From Saprospiraceae bacterium (GTDB lineage: Bacteria > Bacteroidota > Bacteroidia > Chitinophagales > Saprospiraceae): DNA of 64,000 nt. Below the pieces are notes generated by a model. The model did no database searches, was not told the DNA's origin, and saw nothing but the letters and a program-made list of their open reading frames with translations. The position numbers and the translations under genes are program-made. Numbering within the stretch: the first letter of the stretch is position 1; each line of letters starts with the position of its first letter. The stretch spans positions 1 through 64,000 of the forward strand of contig JALHOZ010000020.1 in the NCBI GenBank assembly GCA_022842725.1, written 5' to 3'. This document shows, in pieces, positions 1 to 7,620 of the stretch.

Positions 1-395
1 CGCCTCAAGCCGGCGGGGCTTTTACTTTTGTCATTGCCACAAAAGTAAACAAAAAGGCTAGGCTCAAAAAAGGTGATTGCGCACTTTGGCATTGCATAAA
101 GTTCTGATCATGCTGCGTGTGCGCACCGTGTATGCCAAATCTATCACACGGATCGGTCTGGTATTTGTGTTTCGTTTACAAAGGCAAGCACTCCGGTTTT
201 ACACTTCGACTCGCGATGGGCATCCGATTTGTCAACACTATCACTACTTTTTGAGCCGGGATTTGTCGTCCGGAGGAGAGTGGTCAAAAACCGAAATATT
301 TTGATGGCACAACTTAATAAAAGGAAATAAGAAGCCTGATTTTTAATCGTCTCGAGCCAGCGGGGCCTTTGCTTTTGCCATCCAAATGATCGTTT
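1..395. repeat. Interspersed repeat family A, copy 1 (plus a short third fragment)
   Basis: Positions 1 to about 305 match 6856-7365 nearly base for base once the MITE in the second copy is removed. It opens with an inverted repeat, GCTTTTACTTTTGT then ACAAAAGTAAAC, whose loop differs between copies. A shorter related fragment follows at about 350-395. Short open frames across it are not credible genes. The rest, to about 728, shows no gene that I can support. Confidence 0.8.
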
Positions 396-728
396 TGGAA
401 TGATTCTACTAAGATAACAGGGTTACGCCCCTTTTTAAGATAGCCAGAGAATCACAAGTATTAACGCATAAAAGATAGACCGTGTGCGTCACCCTTCCAT
501 TTTAAGGGAAGGGAGGGGATGGGTATGAAATGATTCAATGCGCAGCATTGAAAATGACAACAATCAGTATTGTGCCTTACCATAAAAATATATCAAATAT
601 AATATTTGTTTCCCTCAACACCATCCACAAAATCCTTGCTTTTGACATAAAACAAAATACTAGTTTGAAAGTAAAACAGGGTATCCACAAAAGAAAAATT
701 GTAGGTTAAACTTTTTAACCTGTCTTTT

Positions 729-1075
729 TCAAAAAAACAATAATTGGTTAGATATTATAACAAGACCATTTCCAAATGGAAAAACAAGGAATCAGGTATG
801 ATAACAGCCATTTCCAAATGGAAAAAACTTAAAACAGATATGAAACCATCCATTTCCAAATGGAAAAATAGAAAAACAGACCTGTGACTATCTATTTTCA
901 AATGGAAAAAGTGTGAACCGGACTTGTAACCTGTTTTTTCAAAATGGAAAAAGTATGATTCGGAATTAAAACTGCTTTTTTCCAAATAGAAAAAAAATAA
1001 AACAGGTTTGAAACCTAAAATTTCCAAATGGAAAAAACATAAAATGGATATGTAAGCTAAATTTTCTAAATAGAA
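729..1075. repeat. 42-bp tandem array with palindromic core TTTCCAAATGGAAA
   Basis: The core sequence AAATGG/AAATAG begins at 774, 816, 858, 900, 942, 984, 1026 and 1068: eight copies exactly 42 bp apart, with a decayed ninth at about 732. The core TTTCCAAATGGAAA is close to a perfect palindrome and the 28 bp between cores varies. Because 42 is a multiple of three, the minus strand stays open for 90 codons with a repeating FFHLEM pattern. I see no other coding signal, so I treat this as a DNA repeat. Confidence 0.85.
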
Positions 1076-1458
1076 AACAAGATAGTTTGTCCCCTAATCG
1101 TTTTAAGTTTTTGAATATTATGTTGTTTTGGCTGGTGTTATTTTCTATTTACCGATGAAAGGTTTGTTTATATGGGTGGAAAACTATGAAATCAATACTT
1201 CCGGAGAAAAAATGTCCTGACATCATGATCTTTTGATAAAATGCCAAAAGTTTATCAATCATCTTTCTGTTATTGTTCATCAATAGAAGTTTTTACGGAG
1301 TTCCGGACAGGTTTCCTTTTTTTCAAAAAAATGTTTTCATATCCCTACACTTTTATTTTGATCTGTAAAACATGTATTTTACAACACAAAACCACACCAG
1401 TCAAAACGAAAATAGGCCCATCCAAAACCCGATACATAGAGAAATCATATATATAAAA

Positions 1459-1557
1459 GTTGCTAATATCGCATTTTTTTTGGACAAAAGTTGCGGAAGT
1501 CGCAACTTTTTCCAAAAAAGTCTACTAAAAAGGAAACAAAGTTGCGACTTTAGCAAC
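1459..1557. promoter_or_regulatory. Three GTTGC-N7-GC(AAC) dyads, likely operator cluster
   Basis: Dyads with the form GTTGC, 7 bases, GCAAC lie at 1490-1506 and 1541-1557; a half-conserved one (GTTGC, 7 bases, GCATT) lies at 1459-1475. The spacings are 31 and 51 bp, close to 3 and 5 helical turns. The middle copy sits within a longer hairpin (about 1475-1519). The cluster is just upstream of the promoter-like box for the gene at 1697, which suggests binding by a dimeric repressor. Confidence 0.5.
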
Positions 1558-1598
1558 TCTTTTTTGAAAAATTTTGATTTTTTCGAAAAATTTGACTA

Positions 1599-1606
1599 TA
1601 TCTTTG
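1599..1606 (+). promoter_or_regulatory. Bacteroidota -7 box TATCTTTG
   Basis: TATCTTTG matches TAnnTTTG exactly and lies about 90 bp before the ATG at 1697. A TTTTG sits upstream at about 1574 with spacing near the expected 20 bp. It supports transcription of the DUF6261-like gene. Confidence 0.45.
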
Positions 1607-1696
1607 TAACGTAATTCAGTCGCACGGTTAACAAGATTGTTCCGGAAGCTGAAAAGAGAATCATTATTTTATTTTAACAATTTAAATTTTCAAACA

Positions 1697-2470
1697 ATGA
1701 AAAGATTTTCAAAAAGCTCACTAAATAAATTGAGAAAAGGTGAGATTATCCAGTTTATGAGAAATGTTGTTCAGGTTTACCAGTTGCATGATATCGTCAA
1801 CCAACATCTTGAAGAACATATTAAAACATTGGATGAAAGTGTAAATGATTTGAGTGCTACCCACAAAAATCGGGCGGATACTGACAAAACAGAAGGTTTA
1901 AAACAATTGGACAAAGAAAGAATGTCTAAATTAAAAGGTATCCGTATGTTTCTGAATTCTCAATTCAGAATCCTTGATGGTGAACAAAAAGAAGCCGCCA
2001 GGATATTGATGAACAATTATGATGACCACATATCCAATAGTCACAGTAGCAGCGCGCAGGAAAAAACAGCAAACATCATATCGTTACTGAATGATTGGAA
2101 ACAAAAACCTGATTTGAATGCTGCTGTACAAACCCTGGCGATGTCTTCATTAACAGATCGGATAGCAGCGGTAAACGATAAATATGATCAAAAATATATC
2201 GAAAGATCTCTCACCGACAAAATATTGAAAATGACAGATATAAAAAGGGGGCGCATTATGGATTTGTTTATGGAGTTGTATTATCACACAGAAGCACATG
2301 CAGTGATTTCCGACCAAAAACTCATATATCGTGGCATTCTTTCAGAAGTCAATTTATTGGTCAAAAACTACAAGTCTTCTGTAAATATGCGTTATGCCCT
2401 CAAAAAAAGAGGCAAAGAAAATGAAGCTCTCAAAGAAAAAAACAACGACAATCCCGGATTTACGATATAG
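1697..2470 (+). CDS. DUF6261-like helical protein
   Basis: A 257-residue, highly charged and apparently all-helical protein without signal peptide or membrane segment. It resembles the Bacteroidota family DUF6261, whose members are about 240 residues and often sit near mobile DNA; no function is established. The frame is open upstream to a TTG at 1637, but I chose the ATG at 1697 (MKRFSKSS) because it follows an AT-rich leader and gives the family-like length. The tail (about residues 235-257) is rich in Lys, Glu and Asn. The gene stands alone between a -7 box at 1599 and a strong terminator at 2496. Three dyads upstream suggest repression. The family assignment is from memory of the pattern. 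Confidence 0.6.
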   Translation: MKRFSKSSLNKLRKGEIIQFMRNVVQVYQLHDIVNQHLEEHIKTLDESVNDLSATHKNRADTDKTEGLKQLDKERMSKLKGIRMFLNSQFRILDGEQKEAARILMNNYDDHISNSHSSSAQEKTANIISLLNDWKQKPDLNAAVQTLAMSSLTDRIAAVNDKYDQKYIERSLTDKILKMTDIKRGRIMDLFMELYYHTEAHAVISDQKLIYRGILSEVNLLVKNYKSSVNMRYALKKRGKENEALKEKNNDNPGFTI

Positions 2471-2495
2471 TTTAAAAGTAGGTATCTTGTTTGTC

Positions 2496-2532
2496 AAAGC
2501 ACATCTCCGAAAGGGGGTGTGCTTTTTTTTTT
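2496..2532 (+). terminator. Rho-independent terminator
   Basis: The stem AAAGCACA (2496-2503) pairs with TGTGCTTT (2518-2525) and runs into ten Ts. It closes the transcript of the DUF6261-like gene. Confidence 0.85.
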
Positions 2533-2586
2533 GAGGGAGGGAGTGGGTTTGAATGAATTTGTAATTATAGATGGACAAGGTAATTA

Positions 2587-2712
2587 TAACGGTTTGCCGC
2601 TACAAGAAGTTGGCGATTTCGGAGACGAAAACTGTCTGCCACCACTGAACTTGATACGAAGCACAAAGCTTCATTTAACCACTTAACCGCCAATTTATTG
2701 TAGGTGCTGTTA
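2587..2712 (-). other. attC-like imperfect palindrome after the cupin gene
   Basis: The outer ends are TAAC (2587-2590) and GTTA (2709-2712). Inside, CTACAA (2600-2605) pairs with TTGTAG (2698-2703), TTGGCG (2610-2615) pairs with CGCCAA (2688-2693), and an inner hairpin GAAGC/GCTTC lies at 2658-2672. Two paired arms between TAAC/GTTA ends at the 3' side of a single gene is the layout of an integron attC site. It is not a terminator, since there is no T-run. Confidence 0.5.
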
Positions 2713-2719
2713 GTGGTAG

Positions 2720-3277
2720 TTATTTTTCTAAGCCCGAATACTTTTTGTAAATAGCTCGGTAACCGAATAGTCTTCCAATTGGAGCAATAGTATTCATTAA
2801 AAATTTTTGAACCCCAATCGGAATGTCCGCAAGATATGATTTACTGTCAAGATATTTAAGTGAAACTAACTCTTGAACTAAACCATATTTTCCATTTTTA
2901 CTTTTTCCGTCAGCAGCAAGTCCCACTAAGTTTTCTATCAAAAAGTCAAAGTCTAATGCTGGTGTTACTGAATGAATATAGATTACAGCATCATTGTCAT
3001 CATTGTAATGATTATGAGGTATATTCTTAGGAAATGTTATTTTTTCTCCTGCAGAAATTTTCTTTGTTTGTCCTTCAAAAAAAATAGTTAATTGTCCTGA
3101 AATAACTTCGAAGGTTTCGTCTTGAAGAATGTGGAGGTGTTTGGGAACAAGTTGTCCTTTACCTTTAATAACTGCTTTCATAGTAACGCGTTCTCCGTTA
3201 GTGTCTTTGGCAGTTTCCAAAAACTCATATGAATCCCCATTTGTTGGGTTAGTAATTGATTGTCCTTTTGTTGGCAT
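2720..3277 (-). CDS. Cupin-domain protein
   Basis: A 185-residue cytoplasmic protein with one cupin fold at about residues 30-105. The first motif is KHLHILQDETFEVISG (HxH...E), the metal-binding pattern; the second is PHNHYNDDNDAVIY. The C-terminal 75 residues (LIENLVGLAADGKSKN...IAPIGRLFGYRAIYKKY) are typical of Bacteroidota cupin proteins of unknown substrate. The stop codon lies inside a 15-bp inverted repeat: GTTAGTGGTAGTTAT at 2709 and ATAATTACCACTAAC at 3317 bracket the gene. It has no operon partner, which with the attC-like hairpin downstream suggests a single-gene cassette. The exact enzymatic or sensory role is not recognisable. Confidence 0.8.
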   Translation of the reverse strand: MPTKGQSITNPTNGDSYEFLETAKDTNGERVTMKAVIKGKGQLVPKHLHILQDETFEVISGQLTIFFEGQTKKISAGEKITFPKNIPHNHYNDDNDAVIYIHSVTPALDFDFLIENLVGLAADGKSKNGKYGLVQELVSLKYLDSKSYLADIPIGVQKFLMNTIAPIGRLFGYRAIYKKYSGLEK

Positions 3278-3316
3278 ACTTTTTATGTTTAAATTATTGT
3301 TTTTACGTTGTCAATA

Positions 3317-3331
3317 TAATTACCACTAACA
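3317..3331. repeat. Upstream inverted end of the cupin cassette
   Basis: ATAATTACCACTAAC is the inverted copy, 14 of 15 bases, of 2709-2723. Together the two mark the ends of a 623-bp unit holding only the cupin gene. Confidence 0.6.
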
Positions 3332-3441
3332 TGCTTATTTACACTACAAACCTACGATACACTTGTGTTTTTTCCTAAGTTTTTATAAAAAATATTTTTT
3401 GTGTTACTTTTTCCTCTTTATCTGTCTGAAGGACTGATTAG

Positions 3442-3600
3442 AATCTTTTTGCATGGAGCAGAACCCGGAAAGGCAGGTGGGTAATGACGCAAAGTCCAAT
3501 GCTTATAACAACTATTACGCTTGAGCGACTTAAGAAACGTGGGTATCAATCACTCTTGGACATGTACTTTACACTGAACCCATCAGTTTGCGAACTATGA
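3442..3600 (+). pseudogene. ltrA: C-terminal remnant of a group II intron reverse transcriptase/maturase
   Basis: This frame encodes about 52 residues. They include WSRTRKGRWVMTQSPML followed by ITTITLERLKKRGYQSLLD, then stop. The pattern R-K-G-x-W-x-x-x-x-S-P-x-L, a short Thr-rich link and L-K-x-R-G-Y-x-S-L-L-D is the C-terminal end of bacterial group II intron-encoded proteins. Normal length is 400 or more residues, and an in-frame stop just upstream (3439) shows that the reverse transcriptase and most of the maturase domain are gone. It is followed directly by the intron 3' structure, so this is a 5'-truncated intron copy. The strand is opposite to the neighbouring lipoprotein and cupin genes. 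Confidence 0.7.
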
Positions 3601-3775
3601 ACGAGTGACAGTTTATTAATAAAAACTATGGATCAGACCAAATGTCTGATCAAAATGAGAGAACCGATATATCCATTGCGGCCAGATGAAATATTTACGT
3701 ATGTAAGGTGGTGTGAGAGGCGCTCCCCATGAGGTTCGGCTGGTGGGGCAGTTTACTCGATTACATCCAGTATTA
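3601..3775 (+). mobile_element. Group II intron 3' end remnant (domains IV-VI), copy 1
   Basis: After the maturase stop come GAGAACCG and then GTGGTGTGAGAGGCG (about 3709-3723), a stem CTCCCCAT/GTGGGGCAG, and TTTACTCGAT, ending at about 3772. The GGTGTGAGAGG...CTCGAT ending is what I recall as the domain V/VI end of bacterial group II introns. It stops at the stop codon of the minus-strand lipoprotein gene. Copy 2 at 5651-5814 ends at another gene in the same way and keeps the stem with base changes. Confidence 0.55.
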
Positions 3776-5299
3776 TCAGTTTTCTTGGTATATACAATTA
3801 AATTTAGTTTGATTAATTACTTTACCATCTTCAATAATAATACTTTCAATTTCAGTTGGTGCAAAATGAAAAGGTTTTTTGGTTAAATACTTCTGATCAA
3901 ACAATATGTCTCTGGGAGCAATAACATACTCCATTAATACTTGAAAATTAAACTTATAACTTGTTTTATACTCTTTTCCATCTACTACAACTTGGACAAA
4001 GATCAAGTTGTTACTCTCGTCAAATTTATAATTTATCTCTTTTTCTGTCTTATCATTTCCATCAGTTATTTTTTCTTGAATGCAATTTTCTGAATTCATT
4101 GAATATGCATAACTTGTAACTCTTTTAATTACTTCTGCCTCATCTTTTTCTTTTCTAGCCAATTCAATTTTTGAAACTACCCGACCTTTATCATCATAAG
4201 TATATTTCAATATAAATTCGTTCCAGTCTCCATTTTTTAAACTACTTGTTCTTCTTTCTTCTTGCAATTTATCATATTGATTAAATAGATATGTTGTCTC
4301 GATTGTGCTTGGCACCCCTTGATCTTGATACTGCCAGTGATTATATATTTTTCTAACCAAGTTTTTCTTATCATCGTAATTGTAGGTTAGTTGCCCAGTT
4401 ACAAAAAGTGCATTGTTATTACCTTCACGCATAAATACTTCTGACTCAATACTATCATTAACATTTGAGTAATTATACTCTGTTCTTCTATATTCTTTCC
4501 AAGTATCATTTTCCGAATCCCAATGATAATCAGAATTACTTATTTCTTTATCTCTTGAATTATAAATTTTCAATTCTTTAGATCTGTTCATCCATTCTTG
4601 TCCTTCATTTGATGGTCTTTCCTTTACTATTTTTGCTACCAACTGTCTATTCAAATAATGGATTTCGGTTCTTACATCTGATTCATTATCAATAAAATGA
4701 GTTTTTTCTTCAATAACCTTTGTACTATCAGATCGATCTATAAATACTATTTCACTTAGAAATATATCACTGCTATTTGGAATAGAAATGTAATGCTCAT
4801 TTAAAATATTGTTTTTATTCTTCATTTCAAGTACCATTTTTTTAAAAGGGTAATTCAATTGCATTTTATGCTGATTACTTATAAAAGGAATTATCTTACT
4901 ATTTGCATTAATTAATTCAAAATTGGCGGGTTTTAACTTTTTTTCTTTCCTTCCTTGGTTTAAGTAGCTAATTTGAAAAGTGTCCCCTTTAATCAAATAT
5001 TTATAATATTTTGAAATTGTTGAAGACGAATCATCTTTCTCCTTTGCATCAAAACCATGAAAAACAGAAGTTAATGTATCAAGTCTGCTATTCCTATCAT
5101 AATATATAGACGTATTTGTGTGAAAACCCATCTCCTCTTCAAACGAATAGTCACTTATATTGAACTCTTTTAAATACCAATAATTTTGTCGTGTACTATC
5201 ACTATATATTTTTCTTTCTGTAACCATGAGATTTAGCGCTTTAGGTGCACATCCAAAAAGGAGTGCGACGCTGAAGTTTAATATTAATAGAATTCTCAT
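3776..5299 (-). CDS. Predicted lipoprotein with YD-like strand repeats
   Basis: I chose MRILLILNFSVALLFGC as the start: it gives a clean lipoprotein signal with a LFGC lipobox, so the mature protein should be anchored by Cys17. The longer frame to 5341 adds 14 residues that break the signal. The 507-residue product has a divergent N-terminal half. From about residue 250 it shows repeated strands of the form YNYDDKKNLVRKIYNHW and YTYDDKGRVVSKIEL, reminiscent of YD/RHS-type repeats but degenerate. The C-terminal end is not a T9SS domain. The gene is isolated; its stop abuts the group II intron remnant on the opposite strand. No specific function can be given. Confidence 0.75.
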   Translation of the reverse strand: MRILLILNFSVALLFGCAPKALNLMVTERKIYSDSTRQNYWYLKEFNISDYSFEEEMGFHTNTSIYYDRNSRLDTLTSVFHGFDAKEKDDSSSTISKYYKYLIKGDTFQISYLNQGRKEKKLKPANFELINANSKIIPFISNQHKMQLNYPFKKMVLEMKNKNNILNEHYISIPNSSDIFLSEIVFIDRSDSTKVIEEKTHFIDNESDVRTEIHYLNRQLVAKIVKERPSNEGQEWMNRSKELKIYNSRDKEISNSDYHWDSENDTWKEYRRTEYNYSNVNDSIESEVFMREGNNNALFVTGQLTYNYDDKKNLVRKIYNHWQYQDQGVPSTIETTYLFNQYDKLQEERRTSSLKNGDWNEFILKYTYDDKGRVVSKIELARKEKDEAEVIKRVTSYAYSMNSENCIQEKITDGNDKTEKEINYKFDESNNLIFVQVVVDGKEYKTSYKFNFQVLMEYVIAPRDILFDQKYLTKKPFHFAPTEIESIIIEDGKVINQTKFNCIYQEN

Positions 5300-5650
5300 T
5301 ATACTTTTTTTTCTTATTGGAGATAACTTACAACTACACACACCAAAATGTCAGAAACTTTGTGGCTTTTACCAAAACCTGGTTTTTTTTTTATAGGTCT
5401 CTATGGTCATCTTCATTTGGTTGTCCAATTCATAAATATACGGACCTCCCTTTTTCCCTCTTTAAAAAACAATGATTTACAGTACATACAATTTTACTTT
5501 TAATATTGAACTTCCGTTTTTAAACGTTTGTGATACGTTTACAATCGGTTATCACTATCCTTACCGATTACAAATATAAAAAGTATTCCGGAATGGTGGA
5601 TGGTTTGAGTAAAATATTTTGAAAAATTAGGATGAGGGATGGTTGTTTAG
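5300..5650. other. Intergenic stretch upstream of the YD-like lipoprotein
   Basis: AT-rich with no credible gene. On the minus strand TATATTTG (5578-5571) fits the -7 box and could drive the lipoprotein gene through a leader of roughly 260 bases. Confidence 0.4.
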
Positions 5651-5814
5651 ATTTGAGCGACTTTAGAAAATTCATTAATCCACAAGTAAAAAACTTAGGC
5701 CTTTAAGCTTTTGTTGCAAGGTATTTAGGACCGGCACAAGTGGCAAACTTGCGCCAATATCTGGGTGTGAGAAGCGCTTCCCATCAGTTTCGGTTGGTGG
5801 GGCCGTATACTCGA
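5651..5814 (+). mobile_element. Group II intron 3' end remnant, copy 2
   Basis: It starts with TTGAGCGACTTTAGAAA, the counterpart of the maturase LERLKK codons at about 3520, then jumps to GGGTGTGAGAAGCGCTTCCCAT, a stem and ATACTCGAT at about 5811. Relative to copy 1 the stem is kept with substitutions (CTCCCCAT/GTGGGG becomes CTTCCCAT/GTGGGG). The coding part is almost gone. It ends next to the stop of the small gene at 5815, again in the opposite orientation to that gene. Confidence 0.5.
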
Positions 5815-6000
5815 TTATGGCTTCGTGATTAATTCCTTCTTTGATTTTGATAGTTTTGTTTTTGGCAGCGGAGCTCTTAAAATTTCACCTGTTGCTTTAT
5901 AATGCGCTATTACCTCTGATATAAATTCTCTATCAGCTTTAGTTTGTTTAGTTGGTTCTACAACAAAATCTACACCTTTCGGCTCTATTCCTAATTTCAT
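5815..6000 (-). CDS. Small basic protein, possible partner of the upstream gene
   Basis: A 61-residue soluble protein beginning MKLGIEPKGVDFVVEPTKQT and ending in a Lys-rich tail. I do not recognise an established domain. The gene overlaps the stop of the upstream gene by 4 bp (ATGA type), so the two are translated together. Short length, tight coupling and isolation from other operons suggest a toxin-antitoxin-like or effector-modulator pair, but the sequence does not prove it. Its 3' end touches the intron remnant. Confidence 0.6.
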   Translation of the reverse strand: MKLGIEPKGVDFVVEPTKQTKADREFISEVIAHYKATGEILRAPLPKTKLSKSKKELITKP

Positions 6001-6548
6001 TCTTTTGATTTTACTAAATTTGGATAATATTGTTTTATAAGTTGAAATGCTTGTTTAGGAAAAATGACCATTTTTAAACCGCCAACATGGATTGCTCCTA
6101 TTGACTTTTCGTAATGATCAACTAACCGTGATTTAGAAACAAAAGAAACTAACCCTTGGTTCCCTTTGTCCCAACTAAGTCTGCAAGCATAAGCGAACAA
6201 ATTTCCAGGGACACCTTCATAAACTTTCTTCTTACCAATGTTAAAAGGCGCATTTTCGATTATATTGACAAAAAAATGATCATCCCTATCTTCCAAACTA
6301 ATGAGTCCTTGTATTATGTTTTCATTTCCTAAGATCACCAATTTATAGACAATAACTCCTTCTTTCTTCAGTTCACCTTTCCAATTGAAGTTCCAACCCC
6401 TGTTTTTGGTTACAAGCTTTAGGTCATTTGGATTTACTTCAAGAACATCCGTTGGCAAGTTATCACCAGAAATAGTATTGACTATACTATTTGTCAATTT
6501 ATCTATCCAAACACTCGTGATGGGCATCCGATTTGTCAACACTATCAC
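5997..6548 (-). CDS. Uncharacterised protein, possibly GNAT-like; N-terminus altered by a repeat
   Basis: The frame encodes 183 residues. Residues from about 13 onward (WIDKLTNSIVNTISG...) look like a native protein with an alpha/beta pattern: GVIVYKLVILGN, IIQGLISLEDRDDHFFVN, IGAIHVGGLKMVIFP. The strand-helix order and the NIGKKKVYEGVPGNLFAYACRLSWDKGNQGLVSF segment recall GNAT acetyltransferases, but I see no convincing acetyl-CoA loop. The first 12 codons (MIVLTNRMPITS) lie inside repeat B, which also occurs at 7270-7290 and 228-245. So the original start was replaced, or the repeat supplies the present start. It overlaps the next gene by 4 bp. Functional status is uncertain. Confidence 0.55.
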   Translation of the reverse strand: MIVLTNRMPITSVWIDKLTNSIVNTISGDNLPTDVLEVNPNDLKLVTKNRGWNFNWKGELKKEGVIVYKLVILGNENIIQGLISLEDRDDHFFVNIIENAPFNIGKKKVYEGVPGNLFAYACRLSWDKGNQGLVSFVSKSRLVDHYEKSIGAIHVGGLKMVIFPKQAFQLIKQYYPNLVKSKE

Positions 6549-6855
6549 ATGTTTTTGAGCCGAAGCGAGCCGGAACTGAGTCGTCCGGAGGATAGTGGAC
6601 CTGATAGCCTAAGTATCCCAACCAGACATATACTAACACCGCCAGGCACGGAGACGATGGTCGAAGTTTGTAACATCAATCCTGTACATAACGAATTTGT
6701 AATTCGTCAACACAAGCGCTAAAAAAACGAAGCTCAAAATCTAACATCAATTAGTTTTGGACTTTGTTTTTAAGTAGAGTGCGTATTGAATTACAAATTC
6801 ATAAAATAGCACACCGCAGTTACAAACTGCCGACGATCGGTAGTTGTTATTTTTC
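6513..6855. repeat. Interspersed repeat family B, copy 1
   Basis: From about 6640 to 6848 this matches 7382-7617: both carry CGCCAGGCAC, GGTCGAAGTTTGTAAC, CGAAGCTCAAAATCTAACAT and GACGATCGGTAG. The left edge (from 6513) matches the inner part of family A. It overlaps the 5' end of the gene at 5997-6548. No gene is supported in it. Confidence 0.8.
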
Positions 6856-7365
6856 GCCTCAAGCCGGCGGGGCTTTTACTTTTGTTCTCGTCTTATGGGA
6901 CGAGACCACAAAAGTAAACAAAAAGGCCAGTGCTCTGTCCGGATAACAAGTTAAATGACAATGGCAGTTATTTTTTTGAGGATCAAGGCAAAAAATTTTA
7001 ATGCCGCCTAAGCGGTACCTAGGCATAGCCGTAGCTACGGCGAGTATTTTTAACGCAGAGATTCGAAAAAAGAACAACATTTCATTAAGTTATTTATCCG
7101 GACAGAGCACTTAGCTCAAAAAAGGTGATTGCGCACTTTGGCATTGCATAAAGTTCTGATCATGCTCCGTGTGCGCACCGTGTATGACAAATCTATCCCA
7201 CGGATCGGTCTGGCATTTGTGTTTCGTTTACAAAGGCAAGCACTCCGGTTTTGAACTTCGACTCGTGCTTGGCATCCGATTTGTCAACACTATCACTGGT
7301 TTTGAGCCGGATTTGTCGTCTGGATAAGAGTGGTCAAAAACCGAAATATTTTGAAGGAATAACCA
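6856..7365. repeat. Interspersed repeat family A, copy 2 (interrupted by a MITE)
   Basis: This matches 1-305, with the same GCTTTTACTTTTGT/ACAAAAGTAAAC inverted arms. The loop carries a different hairpin (TCTCGTC...GACGAGA) from copy 1. The copy is split at 6929-7111 by a 183-bp element that is absent from copy 1. Confidence 0.8.
6929..7111. mobile_element. MITE-like element with 18-bp perfect terminal inverted repeats
   Basis: AGTGCTCTGTCCGGATAA (6929-6946) is repeated exactly in inverse at 7094-7111, and weaker pairing continues about 12 bp further in. The centre holds the palindrome GCCGTAGCTACGGC. At 183 bp it has no transposase gene. Family A copy 1 at about position 58 shows the uninterrupted site (AAAAAGGCTAGGCTC), so this is a recent insertion. 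The parent insertion sequence is not in the window. Confidence 0.8.
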
Positions 7366-7617
7366 GACATTCAAGAAGATCGCCAGGCACAGAGACGATG
7401 GTCGAAGTTTGTAACTTCGATCCTGTACATAACGAATTTGCAATTCGTCAACACAAGTGCTAAAAAAAACGAAGCTCAAAATCTAACATCAATTAGTTTT
7501 GGGCTTTGTTTTTAAGTATAGTGCGTATTGAATTTTACCCCGTTGGATATTTTTCCTACGGGGCAAAGATTCATAAAATAGCACACCGCAGTTGCAAACT
7601 GCGACGATCGGTAGATC
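7366..7617. repeat. Interspersed repeat family B, copy 2
   Basis: Partner of 6640-6848. It differs by an insertion of about 30 bp around 7536-7566 that can form a hairpin (CCCCGT/ACGGGG). It ends at GACGATCGGTAG, three bases before the stop of the minus-strand gene at 7621. Confidence 0.8.
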
Positions 7618-7620
7618 TCT

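Noticed and set aside
755-1027. Minus-strand open frame with 14-residue FFHLEM repeats
   Set aside because: The frame is explained by the 42-bp DNA repeat, which is a multiple of three. No promoter, RBS or domain supports a protein.
3601-3775. Reading the intron remnant as an attC or rRNA-like structure
   Set aside because: It directly follows a reverse transcriptase C-terminus and ends like a group II intron; no attC outer bases were found in it.
6764-7080. Short frames in repeats A and B (for example SPQAGGAFTFV)
   Set aside because: They coincide with repeat copies that also contain stops and hairpins; no protein features.
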